DNA of 64,000 nucleotides. It comes from Salinilacustrithrix sp003476595 (lineage in GTDB: Bacteria; Actinomycetota; Acidimicrobiia; Acidimicrobiales; Salinilacustritrichaceae). The notes beneath the pieces are model-generated. The model saw only the letters and a program-made list of their open reading frames with translations. It was not told the origin of the DNA and searched no databases. The DNA is taken from NCBI GenBank assembly GCA_963972525.1, contig CAXAUZ010000004.1, positions 1 to 64,000 of the forward strand, given 5' to 3'. Below, in pieces: positions 32,402 to 41,199 of the stretch (positions are counted from its first letter, which is position 1; every line of letters starts with the position of its first letter). A program made the translations under genes and the position numbers.

Positions 32402-33417
32402 CGCGAGGAGAGCTCGGCCGGCGCCGTACGGCGCGGTGTCCGCCGGCGGGGCTTGCGCAGGAGCCCACGGATGACGCCGGTGCCGTAGCACCCGTGCACC
32501 ACCACGATCAGGAGCGCAGCCAGCGGGGCGTCGGTTGCCCGCTTCATGGACGACGCGACCTTGGCGGCTCCGCCCAGCACGACCGCGACGTACCCACCGG
32601 CGGGCACCAGCGCGATCGGTCCGACGAGGAGCCAGAGCAGGGGAGCGACGGCGAGGTACGCAACGAGACCGGCGGGAAGGAGGAACGCCGGGTGGGTGTG
32701 GATGCCGTCGCGCCGGATCACCTGACCTCGGCCTCGGCCGTACTTGTGCATCTGCTGCACGAACCCGCGCAGATCGGAGCGGCGTTCGTGGAACACGCTG
32801 AGCTCGGGGTCGTAGTGCATCGTGACCCCGACAGCATGGAGCTCGGACAACAGTGCGTTCTCCTCCGCGCACACGAGCTCTTCATCGAAGCGGCGCATGA
32901 CCGTGCGGCGCACCGCCAGGTTGCACAGGATGAACCAGCGCTCGTCGGCTCGTCCCTCCGGATGCCGCCCGTACCGACGGCGGACCGGGCCGCTCGCCAC
33001 CAGCGATGCCAGCACAGCGCCCTGGACGCGCTGGAACCGGGAGCTGCGCCGAGGGGTGTCGTTCGGGCCCCCGTACACGCCGCAGTCAGGATGCGCTTCG
33101 GCCAGCTCGGCCAGCCGGGCCAAGAGGCGGGGGCCGAAGAGGATGTCGTCGTCGAGGAAGTAGAGGAGCTCGCCGCGCGCGATCCCGAGCAGGTGGTTGC
33201 GCCCGGCGCTCGGCAGGGTCTTGGGGACGTGCACCACCGTGGCGTCCGGGAACCGTGCCCGGACCGTGGCCTCGACCGTCGGATCGGCGTCGGCGCAGAC
33301 GAGGACCTCGAAGGTTGGGGAATCGAGCTGGTCCTGGAGGCACCGCAGCGCCTCGTCGAGCATGCCGTTGCGGCGGCCGGTGACGATGCACACGCTGATC
33401 AGTGGCTCCACGGGCAC
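32398..33417 (-). CDS. GT2-family glycosyltransferase with C-terminal membrane segments
   Basis: 339 residues from GTG. The GT-A fold is evident: ISVCIVTGRRNGMLDEALRCL, the metal-binding FLDDDILFGPR (DxD) and CAEENALLSELHAVG for the catalytic acidic region. Two to three C-terminal hydrophobic helices (LLPAGLVAYLAVAPLLWLLVG and following) anchor it. It inverts the sugar configuration while transferring from an NDP-sugar. It is the first gene of the exporter operon and is divergent from another GT2 gene. TAGAGT lies 8 nt before the start. Confidence 0.85.
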   Translation of the reverse strand: MPVEPLISVCIVTGRRNGMLDEALRCLQDQLDSPTFEVLVCADADPTVEATVRARFPDATVVHVPKTLPSAGRNHLLGIARGELLYFLDDDILFGPRLLARLAELAEAHPDCGVYGGPNDTPRRSSRFQRVQGAVLASLVASGPVRRRYGRHPEGRADERWFILCNLAVRRTVMRRFDEELVCAEENALLSELHAVGVTMHYDPELSVFHERRSDLRGFVQQMHKYGRGRGQVIRRDGIHTHPAFLLPAGLVAYLAVAPLLWLLVGPIALVPAGGYVAVVLGGAAKVASSMKRATDAPLAALLIVVVHGCYGTGVIRGLLRKPRRRTPRRTAPAELSSR

Positions 33418-33425
33418 GGGGGGAG

Positions 33426-33463
33426 ACTCTAGGCGCCGCCGACGCTCCCACCGGCGCTACGGT
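33426..33463. promoter_or_regulatory. Divergent leaderless promoters between two GT2 genes
   Basis: Minus strand TAGAGT (33431-33426) is 8 nt before the GTG at 33417. Plus strand TACGGT (33458-33463) is 7 nt before the GTG at 33471. Confidence 0.55.
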
Positions 33464-33470
33464 CTGCGTC

Positions 33471-34340
33471 GTGTCCGCCCCCGTGCTGAGCGTGGTCCTC
33501 GCCGTGCGGAACGAAGCCGAGCACGTCGGCGCGCAGCTGGCGGCGCTCGCCGGCCAAGGCGCCGACGTGCCGTGGGAGCTGCTCGTCGTCGACAACGGCA
33601 GCACCGATGGAACCGCCGAGGTGGTCACCGAGGCGCTCGCCGACCTCCCCGACGGGCGTCTGGTGATCGGGCCATCGGCCGCCTCGTTCGTCGATCCGCG
33701 CAACCTCGGGTTGGAGCTCGCGGCGGCAGATCGGATCGCGTTCTGCGACGCCGACGACGTCGTCGCCGACGGATGGGTCCAGGCGATGGCCGATGCACTC
33801 GGGCGCCACGAGCTCGTGACCGGTCCGCTCGAGCTGCGGTCGCTGAACCCGAGTCACGTGCTGCACGGCGACCACGCCGACCGGTGGTTGGTGGGACCTC
33901 CGCAGGACGACACGTTCCGTCCCTATGCCATGGGCTGCAACCTGGGCATCCGGCGCAGCGCGGTGGAACGCCTCGGACCCTACGACCCCGGCCTCGAATC
34001 GGGTCACGACAAGGAGCTGTCGTGGCGCTACCAGCTCGCCGGTGTTCCGCTGCACTTCGAGGAGAGCGCCGTCGTCCATCGCCGGGTCCGCACGACCCCC
34101 GGCGGCGCGTTCCGTCAGCACGTCCGCTACGGCCGGTCCAACGCCCGGCTGTACCGGCGCTTCCGGGCGCACGGCATGCGACGATCATCGATCGCCCGGG
34201 CGGTGCTGGTGCTCGGATGGGGTGTGCTGTCGTCCCCGCTGCTCATCGGGTCAGCGCACCGACATCGCTGGGCCGAGCACATCGGCCTGCGCGTCGGCCG
34301 CCTCGCCGGCTCGTTCCGGCACCGCGTCGTCTACCTCTGA
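33471..34340 (+). CDS. GT2-family glycosyltransferase
   Basis: 289 residues from GTG. GT-A features are LSVVLAVRNEAEHVGAQLAAL, VVDNGSTDGTAEV, the DxD motif in IAFCDADDVVADGWV and LESGHDKELSWRYQLAG. The C-terminus is basic and amphipathic (RSSIARAVLVLGWGVLSSPL) and may associate with the membrane. It overlaps the convergent phosphatase-like gene by 10 nt. It probably adds a sugar in the surface glycan pathway. Donor and acceptor are unknown. Confidence 0.85.
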   Translation: MSAPVLSVVLAVRNEAEHVGAQLAALAGQGADVPWELLVVDNGSTDGTAEVVTEALADLPDGRLVIGPSAASFVDPRNLGLELAAADRIAFCDADDVVADGWVQAMADALGRHELVTGPLELRSLNPSHVLHGDHADRWLVGPPQDDTFRPYAMGCNLGIRRSAVERLGPYDPGLESGHDKELSWRYQLAGVPLHFEESAVVHRRVRTTPGGAFRQHVRYGRSNARLYRRFRAHGMRRSSIARAVLVLGWGVLSSPLLIGSAHRHRWAEHIGLRVGRLAGSFRHRVVYL

Positions 34341-35827
34341 TCGTGCGCCGGGGGCGCGCCCGTCGGCGCGTCTCGCCGATGCGCGAGATCGAGGCCGAAC
34401 CCGTCTGCGACGAGGTGTCCGATGTCCTCGATCCCGACCGAGTCCGTGCTGGCCGAGCCACCTCGGGTGATCAACCGCCCTCCGGGCCGGTGGTCGCCCG
34501 AACGACCGGGCCGGCTGCGAACCGTGACCACGCCGACGGCGTCGGATGCCACCCGATCCACGGGGCTTGCGAAGCTCCACTCGATGACGATGTCGGGAAG
34601 GGCGTCGGCCCGCGGGCCGGCGTGTCGATCGAGTCGGTCGACACGAGCCGCGACACGTTCCCCGGTGTCCGGGTTCCGCAGCTCGCTGAGCCGCTCCACC
34701 AACAGGTCGCAGACGGCGTCGTAGCTCTTCGCTGGGACCTGTCCGTCGGGTTCCCTACCCTCGAGGTTCACGCGCACGCCGGCGTGCGCGTCGTTGTTCG
34801 GGACGTGGAAGAACCGGCGCCGCGCAGGGGACCACGGGAGCGCACTGGTGCGCAGCGTCCCTCGCCACGGGCTGTCGTAGCGGCCTGACCAACGGCGACG
34901 CAGCCCCCACGGCAGTCGCAGCCAGGCCGAGTCAGCCAGCTGTGCGAGCGTCCCCCGGCGATCGAGTCGACGCAGCACGGGATCGATCAGGTGCGTTGCG
35001 TCGTAGTGCGGTCCCATCCCGTGGCTGAGGAGGACGAGGGCACGGGTCGATGACGGGACGCTGGCCAGGAGCTCGCCGACGGCGTGGTCGATGGCCTCGT
35101 AGGTGTCTGCGATCGGATCTCCGACGGCGTCCCGCTCGGACGGGACGTGGCGCGGGTGCGCCGGGTCGTGGAGGTGCCAGGCCTGGTGCCCGGCACAGTG
35201 GAGCTCGGAGAAGCCCACGGCGAAGAGGTCCCAGGACTCCTCCCCGAGCAGGTCGGCGGCCAGACGGCCCTTGGCCGCCACGCCGGCCGTGAGCTGGTCG
35301 CGAAAGACGACCCAGTCCTCCATGCGCGGCCGCGGACTGTCGCAGCGCTTCGGCAGGGGGTGCTCTCCGTGCCGCTCGGCGACGCGCGCTGCCAGCTCCG
35401 GGGGGTTCGTCGTGAACGTCGTGGGCGACCGGTGCGTGCCCCAGTCGACGACCTGTACGGCAGGAGAGGTCTGACGCAGCGCGGAGAGCGGCAGGTCCAC
35501 CGCGGCCGTCCGGCACCCCGCCCGGGCGATCGTCGACCAGAAGGGCTCGGATGGCAGCTCAGCCGGACGGTTCTTCCTGGTCCGGTACTGACCGGGCGGC
35601 ACCTGCTCCCAGCAGTACATGCCGGTGTGCGACGGCGGGGCGGCGGCGGCGAAGGAGTACCACAACGACCCGACGTAGGTTCCGACCGGCGTCTCGACCG
35701 GCCTCGTGGTCGAATCGGCGAGGAGCGTGCGCAGGTGGGGGAGTCGGCCGCGACGCAGCAGCTCGTCGAGGACGTCGGGTGAGGCAGAGTCGAGGGCGAT
35801 GAGGATCGTGCCATCCGCCGAGATCAC
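34331..35827 (-). CDS. Alkaline-phosphatase-superfamily hydrolase (type I phosphodiesterase-like)
   Basis: 498 residues from GTG. The N-terminus TILIALDSASPDVLDELLRR and the following VETPVGTYVGSLWYSFA resemble the nucleophile loop of type I phosphodiesterase/nucleotide pyrophosphatase enzymes. Metal-site segments appear as VGFSELHCAGHQAWH, LLSHGMGPHYDATH and NNDAHAGVRVNL. Such proteins hydrolyse or transfer phosphate esters, and in glycan loci may act on phospho-sugars. No signal peptide is visible. TACCGT lies 7 nt upstream of the start. The catalytic Thr/Ser is not certain. Confidence 0.7.
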   Translation of the reverse strand: MISADGTILIALDSASPDVLDELLRRGRLPHLRTLLADSTTRPVETPVGTYVGSLWYSFAAAAPPSHTGMYCWEQVPPGQYRTRKNRPAELPSEPFWSTIARAGCRTAAVDLPLSALRQTSPAVQVVDWGTHRSPTTFTTNPPELAARVAERHGEHPLPKRCDSPRPRMEDWVVFRDQLTAGVAAKGRLAADLLGEESWDLFAVGFSELHCAGHQAWHLHDPAHPRHVPSERDAVGDPIADTYEAIDHAVGELLASVPSSTRALVLLSHGMGPHYDATHLIDPVLRRLDRRGTLAQLADSAWLRLPWGLRRRWSGRYDSPWRGTLRTSALPWSPARRRFFHVPNNDAHAGVRVNLEGREPDGQVPAKSYDAVCDLLVERLSELRNPDTGERVAARVDRLDRHAGPRADALPDIVIEWSFASPVDRVASDAVGVVTVRSRPGRSGDHRPGGRLITRGGSASTDSVGIEDIGHLVADGFGLDLAHRRDAPTGAPPAHDQR

Positions 35828-35834
35828 CCCGCCC

Positions 35835-35899
35835 ACGGTAGTGGCCCCCCCGGGCGCGTCCGGCGGGCGATCGATGCGACGGAGACCGCCGTCTAGCGT
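35835..35899. promoter_or_regulatory. Divergent leaderless promoters (phosphatase-like / ligase-like genes)
   Basis: Minus strand TACCGT (35840-35835) is 7 nt before the GTG at 35827. Plus strand TAGCGT (35894-35899) is 7 nt before the ATG at 35907. Confidence 0.55.
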
Positions 35900-35906
35900 G
35901 CGGCGG

Positions 35907-37859
35907 ATGGCATCGGCCGCTCCGCCCTGGGTCGACGACGCGAGCACCCGGGTCGTCCTGGCTTCGGCGGTGCTCGTCCCGGTCGTGCTGTGGACAGATG
36001 CCCCGAACGCGTTCCAGCTGCCCAAGGCCACCGTGCTCACCCTGGCTGCCGCCGCGCTCCTCGTGCTCGCTGCCGTGCGAGCAGCTGCAACCGGCACCGT
36101 GGTGGTGCCTCGCCACCCTGCAGCGGTCGCAGCCGGTGCGCTCGTCGCCGGCGCCTCCGTCTCCACCCTCGCGTCGGATGAACCCATCACCAGCGTGCTC
36201 GGGGCCTACGGCCGCTACGCGGGTCTGATCGGTTACGCATCGCTCGCGGTGATCGCATGGGCCGTCGTGCGGCACTTGAATGCCGCTGGTGTCCGGCGGC
36301 TGACGCGAGCGGCGCTCCTCGGCCTCGGAGTCGCAGCGGGCTACGGGTTGCTCCAGATGCTGGGGGTGGACCCGGTCGAGTACCAGGGGCGGGGCAGCGA
36401 CGACGTCATCTCGACGCTCGGGAACTCCAACCTCGTGGCAGCGGCCATGGCGATCGGTGCGCCCCTGGCCGCGTCCGAGGCGCTCCTGGCCACGTCCTCG
36501 CGCGCCCGGACCGGCTGGTCCGCGCTCGCCGCCCTGCTCGTGGTCGTGCTCGTGGGCAGTGGGGCGCTCCAGGGCCCCGTCGCGCTCACCGGTGCGGTCG
36601 CCGTGCTGGTGCTGGCGCTGATCCTGCGCCTCGACGGCCGGTCCCGCCGCCGAGGGCTCCGGGCGTGGTGGATCGCAACGGCCACCGGGCTGGTCACCGC
36701 CGTCCTCGGACTCTTCGAGGTCGGGCCGCTCGGGTTCATCGGTCGGCAGTCGACGCTGACGACGCGCCGGTACGACTGGGAAGCTGCGCTCGGGATGTTC
36801 GCGGCGGAGCCCGTCACCGGTGTCGGGCTCGGGCGCTTCGGCACCGGCTACCGGATCCACCGCTCGGTCGAGGCCGCCGTGGAGCGGCCGCTCCTGTCGC
36901 TCGCCGACACGGCACACGACGTGCCGCTCAACCTCCTCGCCGAGGGTGGGGTGCTGGTCGGCGTTCCCTACCTCGCCTTCGTGGGGGCTGTCGGCTGGGC
37001 GCTCGCGCGTGGGCTCCGGACCCTTCATGGGCCACGGCTCGTCCAGCTCGGCGGTCTCGGCGCAGCTTGGACGGCCTACCAGGTGCAGTCCCTCGTGAGC
37101 TTCGACGTACCGGCGCTCGCCCTGCTGCACTGGATCCTTGCCGGCGCGATCCTGGTCGTGGCCGGACCCCCCGGGGAGCTCCGCATCGCGCTCCCGCTCG
37201 GCGCGCCGGCGGGCACCGGAGCGAAGGCGCGGTCGGTTGCCCGTCGCCGGACGCGGACGGCATCGATGGTCGGAGGGGTCATGCTCCTGATCGTCGCGGT
37301 GCCCATCACCCGGCCGCTGCGTGCCGACCTCGCAGCTGGCGCAGCGACGGAGAGCCGCACGATCGATGCCGCCCTCGCGCAGATCTCGGATGCGCGGGCG
37401 CTGGCACCGTGGGAGCCCAGGTACCCGATGCTCGAGGCCCGCATCCACCAGCAGGCCGGCGACCTCGGTGCCGCCCTCGCTGCGTTCGCCGATGCCGCCG
37501 ATGAGGATCCGAGCGCGCTCGACGCACCGCTGTCGGCAGCTCGCCTGGCGACCCAGGACGACGCCACGGCGGTGGCGCGCGAACGGTACGACGACGCACT
37601 TCGTGCCGAGGCCCTTGCACCCCTGCTGAAGGCCGAGATCGGTGAGTTCGAGCTGTTGCACGGTGACCCCGAACGCGCGGTCACGCTCCTCGAGGAGGCA
37701 GTCGCACGAGACCCGCGCCAGGCCGACTGGTGGATCGTGCTCGGTTCGGCCCGCCGAGAGGTCGGCGATCGCAGTGGAGCCAGGGCAGCCCTCGAGCGAG
37801 CGCTCGAGCTCGAGCCCGGCTCCGAGCTCGCAGCAGAACGACTTCGGGCTCTCGGCTAG
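35907..37859 (+). CDS. O-antigen ligase/polymerase-like membrane protein with TPR tail
   Basis: 650 residues. About ten to twelve membrane helices occupy residues 15-460. The Wzy_C/WaaL-type outer loop is seen in VISTLGNSNLVAAAMAIG, ITGVGLGRFGTGY-like ETVTGVGLGRFG context and LADTAHDVPLNLLAEGGVL, with the conserved His. Residues from about 480 form TPR-like repeats (DARALAPWEPRYPMLEARIH, RYDDALRAEALAPLLKAEIG). These enzymes join or polymerise glycans from polyprenyl carriers at the outer face. The TPR tail would scaffold partners. The gene ends directly against the convergent formyltransferase gene. Confidence 0.8.
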   Translation: MASAAPPWVDDASTRVVLASAVLVPVVLWTDAPNAFQLPKATVLTLAAAALLVLAAVRAAATGTVVVPRHPAAVAAGALVAGASVSTLASDEPITSVLGAYGRYAGLIGYASLAVIAWAVVRHLNAAGVRRLTRAALLGLGVAAGYGLLQMLGVDPVEYQGRGSDDVISTLGNSNLVAAAMAIGAPLAASEALLATSSRARTGWSALAALLVVVLVGSGALQGPVALTGAVAVLVLALILRLDGRSRRRGLRAWWIATATGLVTAVLGLFEVGPLGFIGRQSTLTTRRYDWEAALGMFAAEPVTGVGLGRFGTGYRIHRSVEAAVERPLLSLADTAHDVPLNLLAEGGVLVGVPYLAFVGAVGWALARGLRTLHGPRLVQLGGLGAAWTAYQVQSLVSFDVPALALLHWILAGAILVVAGPPGELRIALPLGAPAGTGAKARSVARRRTRTASMVGGVMLLIVAVPITRPLRADLAAGAATESRTIDAALAQISDARALAPWEPRYPMLEARIHQQAGDLGAALAAFADAADEDPSALDAPLSAARLATQDDATAVARERYDDALRAEALAPLLKAEIGEFELLHGDPERAVTLLEEAVARDPRQADWWIVLGSARREVGDRSGARAALERALELEPGSELAAERLRALG

Positions 37860-38783
37860 CTAGCGCATCGAGCGAAGTGCACGAGCTCCGCGGTGCACGA
37901 GTGCCGGCATCCCGGCCACGCGGTCGACGTAGAGCCGCACGTCCGCGGTCTCGACCTCCGGCAGGAGGAACCCGGGGTCCCTCCTGGCCGACGTCACCCA
38001 GAGCGGGCCGGTGCTGGTGGGGAGGCGGACGGCACCGAACGCCCGGATCCTGCTTTCGAGCTCCGCGCTCGCCAGCGACGCGGGCTCCTCCACCCTGATC
38101 AGGGCCAGGGTGTGCCCTTCGCTGAAGTAGGAGCCGCGTCCCCGCTGCGGGGTACCACGCGACCCGGCAGCCACGAGGTCGAGGACCCGGGGAAGGCTCT
38201 CGCCCGCCAGTGCTCGCTTCCGGTCGATGACATCCCGGAGCGCGTCCGTGGGCGCCACGGGGACGGAGCCTTGGAGCAGGATGGGCCCGGCATCGACCGC
38301 CTCGGCCATGTGGTGGTAGGTGAAGCCGCTCTCGGCTCGGCCTTCGTAGAGCGAGAAGGACGTCGCCGACAGGCCGGCGTAGGCGGGCAGCAAGCCGTCG
38401 TGCAGGTTGACGATGTTCGGCACGGATCGGAGGAGCGGGCGACGGAACACCTGCCGGCTCGCGAACGAGAGGCCGACGTCCGGCTCGAGCGCCACCACCT
38501 CCTCGGTGACCGCTTCGGTGTCGAGGGAACGCCCTCGTGCGCCGATGATGGTCAGCTGCCGGCGGGCTGCGAGTCGTTCGATGGCCGGCCGTGCGAGGGG
38601 TGCTCGTCGCACCCGCGCCAGGACCCGGTCGGCGGCGCCCGGTTCGGGCCGGGCCGGCGCTGGCCCGGCCTCGCAGAGGGCGACGACGTTCCAACCTGCC
38701 CGTCGGTCCACTTCCGCGAGCAGGGCTCGAACCAGTACGAGTGCGCCATGGTTGTCGAAGTCGGCGAACACGACCACGCGCAC
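37860..38783 (-). CDS. Formyltransferase-family protein (possible sugar N-formyltransferase)
   Basis: 307 residues from GTG. The formyltransferase core is clear: VPNIVNLHDGLLPAYAGLSA supplies the catalytic Asn and His, TYHHMAEAVDAGPILLQ the catalytic Asp, and VRVVVFADFDNHGALVLV the N-terminal Rossmann strand. The family uses 10-formyl-tetrahydrofolate to formylate amino groups. In this glycan setting an amino-sugar acceptor is more likely than Met-tRNA, since no tRNA-formyltransferase C-terminal OB domain is apparent. TACGTT lies 6 nt upstream. Function is inferred. Confidence 0.75.
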   Translation of the reverse strand: MRVVVFADFDNHGALVLVRALLAEVDRRAGWNVVALCEAGPAPARPEPGAADRVLARVRRAPLARPAIERLAARRQLTIIGARGRSLDTEAVTEEVVALEPDVGLSFASRQVFRRPLLRSVPNIVNLHDGLLPAYAGLSATSFSLYEGRAESGFTYHHMAEAVDAGPILLQGSVPVAPTDALRDVIDRKRALAGESLPRVLDLVAAGSRGTPQRGRGSYFSEGHTLALIRVEEPASLASAELESRIRAFGAVRLPTSTGPLWVTSARRDPGFLLPEVETADVRLYVDRVAGMPALVHRGARALRSMR

Positions 38784-38789
38784 GGCCGG

Positions 38790-38815
38790 AACGTAGCCCG
38801 CACCGGCGTTAGTCT
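38790..38815. promoter_or_regulatory. Divergent promoters (formyltransferase / GNAT genes)
   Basis: Minus strand TACGTT (38795-38790) is 6 nt before the GTG at 38783. Plus strand TAGTCT (38810-38815) is 19 nt before the ATG at 38835, giving a short leader. Confidence 0.45.
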
Positions 38816-38834
38816 GCGCGGCATCTCGATCCAG

Positions 38835-39884
38835 ATGGACCCCCACTCGAGCGCCGAACCCCCTTCCGTCGAGATCCGCCGGGCGACGCGCGCGGACGCA
38901 GCGTCCATCGCTGCCGGCATGAACCGCGCCTTCAAGCGGCAGCGGGATCCCGCGTGGGTGGAGTGGCGCTTGTTCGACCGACCGAACGCCGAGGAGACCG
39001 AGATCGTGGTCGCGATCTCGGGCGACCGGATCATCGGTCACGTCGCCTTCGAAGGCGTGGAGGCCTGGCGAAGCGGAGTGCGGGAGCGGCTGTACAGCGC
39101 CGGGTTCCTGTACGTCGACGACGAGTTCCGCATGGGGGGTGTCGCGTCCGATCTCTTCGACCATGGCGCCGAGCACTTCGGCGACCGCGAGCGCATCTCG
39201 TTCCCCTTCGAGCTGACGCGGCAGCTGGTCCTCGGCCGCCGCCCCGATGCCGACCTGCCGAACCGCATGCAGCAGTGGGTCCGCTGGACCGACGCCGGCA
39301 CCCTGGCGTCCGCCGACTCGGCTCGGGTCGTCCGGATCGGGGCACCGGCGGTGGTGGCCGCGTCACGGTCCCGGCCGTTGCTCGAGCGGGCGGTGCGCAG
39401 GCTCCCACGAGTGCGGGCAGGACTCGGCGCCCCCGCCGCCCACGACGAGCTGGCCTCGAGGTCTGCCACCTTCTCCGAGCGGGTCTGCATCCGGGATCAC
39501 CGGTGGCTCGAGTGGCGATGGCTCCAGAACCCCGATCCGATCCGGACCGCCCACGTGGAGCGCGGCGACGGCCGCCTCGACGGCTACGTGGCGTGGCGGA
39601 AGAACCCGCTCGACGACCGGGGTGAGATCGTGGACCTGCTCAGCGGGTCGCCGAAGGCGACGACGGCACTCGTGGCACATGCAGCGGAGGAGCTGCGCCG
39701 GGCCGGGGCCGGCGTCGTCACCTTCGATCTGCTCGACCCTCGTCCGGAGACCGCCTCCGCCCTTCGGGCTGCCGGCTTCCTCCGTCGCGGGGTGGGGAGC
39801 ACCTTCTTCAACTCGCACCCGCACGAAGGGTTCTCGCCGCCGGACGCCTGGCTCCTGACCCTCGGCGACTCCGACCATGTCTGA
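38835..39884 (+). CDS. GNAT-family acyltransferase
   Basis: 349 residues. The N-terminal half has GNAT strands and the acetyl-CoA region: VEIRRATRADAASIAAGMNRAF, IVVAISGDRIIGHVAFEG and YSAGFLYVDDEFRMGGVASDLF. The second half (DHRWLEWRWLQNPDPIRTAHVE, ELRRAGAGVVTFDLLDPRP) resembles another GNAT unit, so it may be a tandem-domain enzyme. It overlaps the adenylating enzyme gene by 8 nt, suggesting that the activated acyl group made there is transferred here. The substrate is unknown. Confidence 0.75.
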   Translation: MDPHSSAEPPSVEIRRATRADAASIAAGMNRAFKRQRDPAWVEWRLFDRPNAEETEIVVAISGDRIIGHVAFEGVEAWRSGVRERLYSAGFLYVDDEFRMGGVASDLFDHGAEHFGDRERISFPFELTRQLVLGRRPDADLPNRMQQWVRWTDAGTLASADSARVVRIGAPAVVAASRSRPLLERAVRRLPRVRAGLGAPAAHDELASRSATFSERVCIRDHRWLEWRWLQNPDPIRTAHVERGDGRLDGYVAWRKNPLDDRGEIVDLLSGSPKATTALVAHAAEELRRAGAGVVTFDLLDPRPETASALRAAGFLRRGVGSTFFNSHPHEGFSPPDAWLLTLGDSDHV

Positions 39885-41199
39885 CCGGCCCGGCCCGGAG
39901 ATCCTGTGCCCGCCGATGACGGGCCGCTCCGTTCCGTCCCACGTGCCGCTCTGGCTGGCGCTGGAGCGATCGGCACGGTGGTCGCCAGAGACGTTGCGGC
40001 GATGGCATGCCGCGCGCCTCGACGAGGTCATCCGCCATGCCTACGGCAACGTGCCGCTCTACTCGCCTCGGGGCCGACCTCCGGCCGTGCACGAGCCCGA
40101 GGACCTCGCAGCCGTGGAGGTGCTGGACGCTGCTTCGGTCCGGGCGGTGCCGATCGAGGCGCGCCTGGCCATGGAGCCGCCGCCTGGCACCGATCGGTCC
40201 ACGACGAGCGGTTCGACCGGCGCCACCGCGCCTGTCCTGCACCCGCCGGTCCTGCGTCGCTACCTGGGAGCGAGCCTGTGGCGCAGGGACCGGGCCCGGG
40301 GCATCCGCCCCCTGCGCCGGCGGGCCAGGATGGGCGTCGGCGGCTCCCCAGGCGAGGCCGCTCGGGTCGTGGGCCGCCGCCGGCTGCGGCTCGACGCTGG
40401 CGCGCCGCCGGAGGCGCTGGCCCGCGCGGTGGAGCGGTTCGAGCCACACGTCCTGATCGGCTATCCGCACCTCCTCGCCGAGATCGCGGGGCACCTGGAG
40501 GTGCCGCTCCGAGCCCAGGCGGTGACCTGCTTCGGCGAGCAGCTCGATCCAGCGACCCGGGCCGAGCTCCGAGCGGGATTCGGCGTCGAGCCCCTCGACT
40601 CCTACGGAGCGAACGAGTTCGGCCCGCTGGCCTGGCAGTGCCGGGAGGTGGACGCCTACCACCTCAACCACGAGCTCGTGTACGTCGAGCTCGTGGACGA
40701 CCAGCTCCGACCGGTTCCCCCGGGGGTGCTCGGTCACGTGCTCGTCACCGACCTCGTGAACGGGCTGCTGCCGCACATCCGCTACCGGGTCGGCGATCTG
40801 GCTGCGTGGTCCACTCGCCGGTGTCGATGCGGTCACCGGCTTCCGACGTTCGAGCGCATCGCCGGGCGCCAGCTGGATTGGCTCGTGGGTGCCGGCGGTG
40901 CTCGCATCGCGCCCGAGCGGCTGTGGATGGATCTGCTCGTCCCCATCGAGGCGATGACCGGCGCGGTCGAGCGCTATCGGGTGCACCAGCACGTCGGCGG
41001 GGATGTGCAGGTGTCCGTCGTGCCTCGCGGCGCGTGGGACGAGGTCTTCGCTGCGTCGGTGCGCGAGGCCTACCAACGGGAGCTCGGCCCGGAGATCGTC
41101 GTCCGGGTCGTGCCCGTCGACCACATATCTCGACTCTCGTCCGGGAAGTTCCCGATGGTCACCTCGGAGGCTGCGCGTGCGCTGGAACCCCGGGCCTGA
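39877..41199 (+). CDS. PaaK/CapK-like adenylate-forming enzyme (group A, copy 1)
   Basis: 440 residues. Features of the phenylacetate-CoA ligase/CapK branch: phosphate-binding TTSGSTGATAP, LIGYPHLLAEIAGHL, LDSYGANEFGPLAWQCREVD, the His pair YHLNHE, GDLAAW, the CxCG knuckle RRCRCGHRLPTFERI and the catalytic Lys in SSGKFPMV (K424). Such enzymes activate carboxylic acids as acyl-AMP and usually form CoA thioesters. In capsule loci the CapK subgroup is linked to glycan modification. It overlaps the GNAT gene before it by 8 nt and the next CapK gene by 23 nt. Confidence 0.8.
   Translation: MSDRPGPEILCPPMTGRSVPSHVPLWLALERSARWSPETLRRWHAARLDEVIRHAYGNVPLYSPRGRPPAVHEPEDLAAVEVLDAASVRAVPIEARLAMEPPPGTDRSTTSGSTGATAPVLHPPVLRRYLGASLWRRDRARGIRPLRRRARMGVGGSPGEAARVVGRRRLRLDAGAPPEALARAVERFEPHVLIGYPHLLAEIAGHLEVPLRAQAVTCFGEQLDPATRAELRAGFGVEPLDSYGANEFGPLAWQCREVDAYHLNHELVYVELVDDQLRPVPPGVLGHVLVTDLVNGLLPHIRYRVGDLAAWSTRRCRCGHRLPTFERIAGRQLDWLVGAGGARIAPERLWMDLLVPIEAMTGAVERYRVHQHVGGDVQVSVVPRGAWDEVFAASVREAYQRELGPEIVVRVVPVDHISRLSSGKFPMVTSEAARALEPRA

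Noticed and set aside
37850..37863. Palindrome gctagctagc at the junction of two convergent genes as a regulatory site
   Set aside because: It is fully explained by the two abutting TAG stop codons of the convergent genes.
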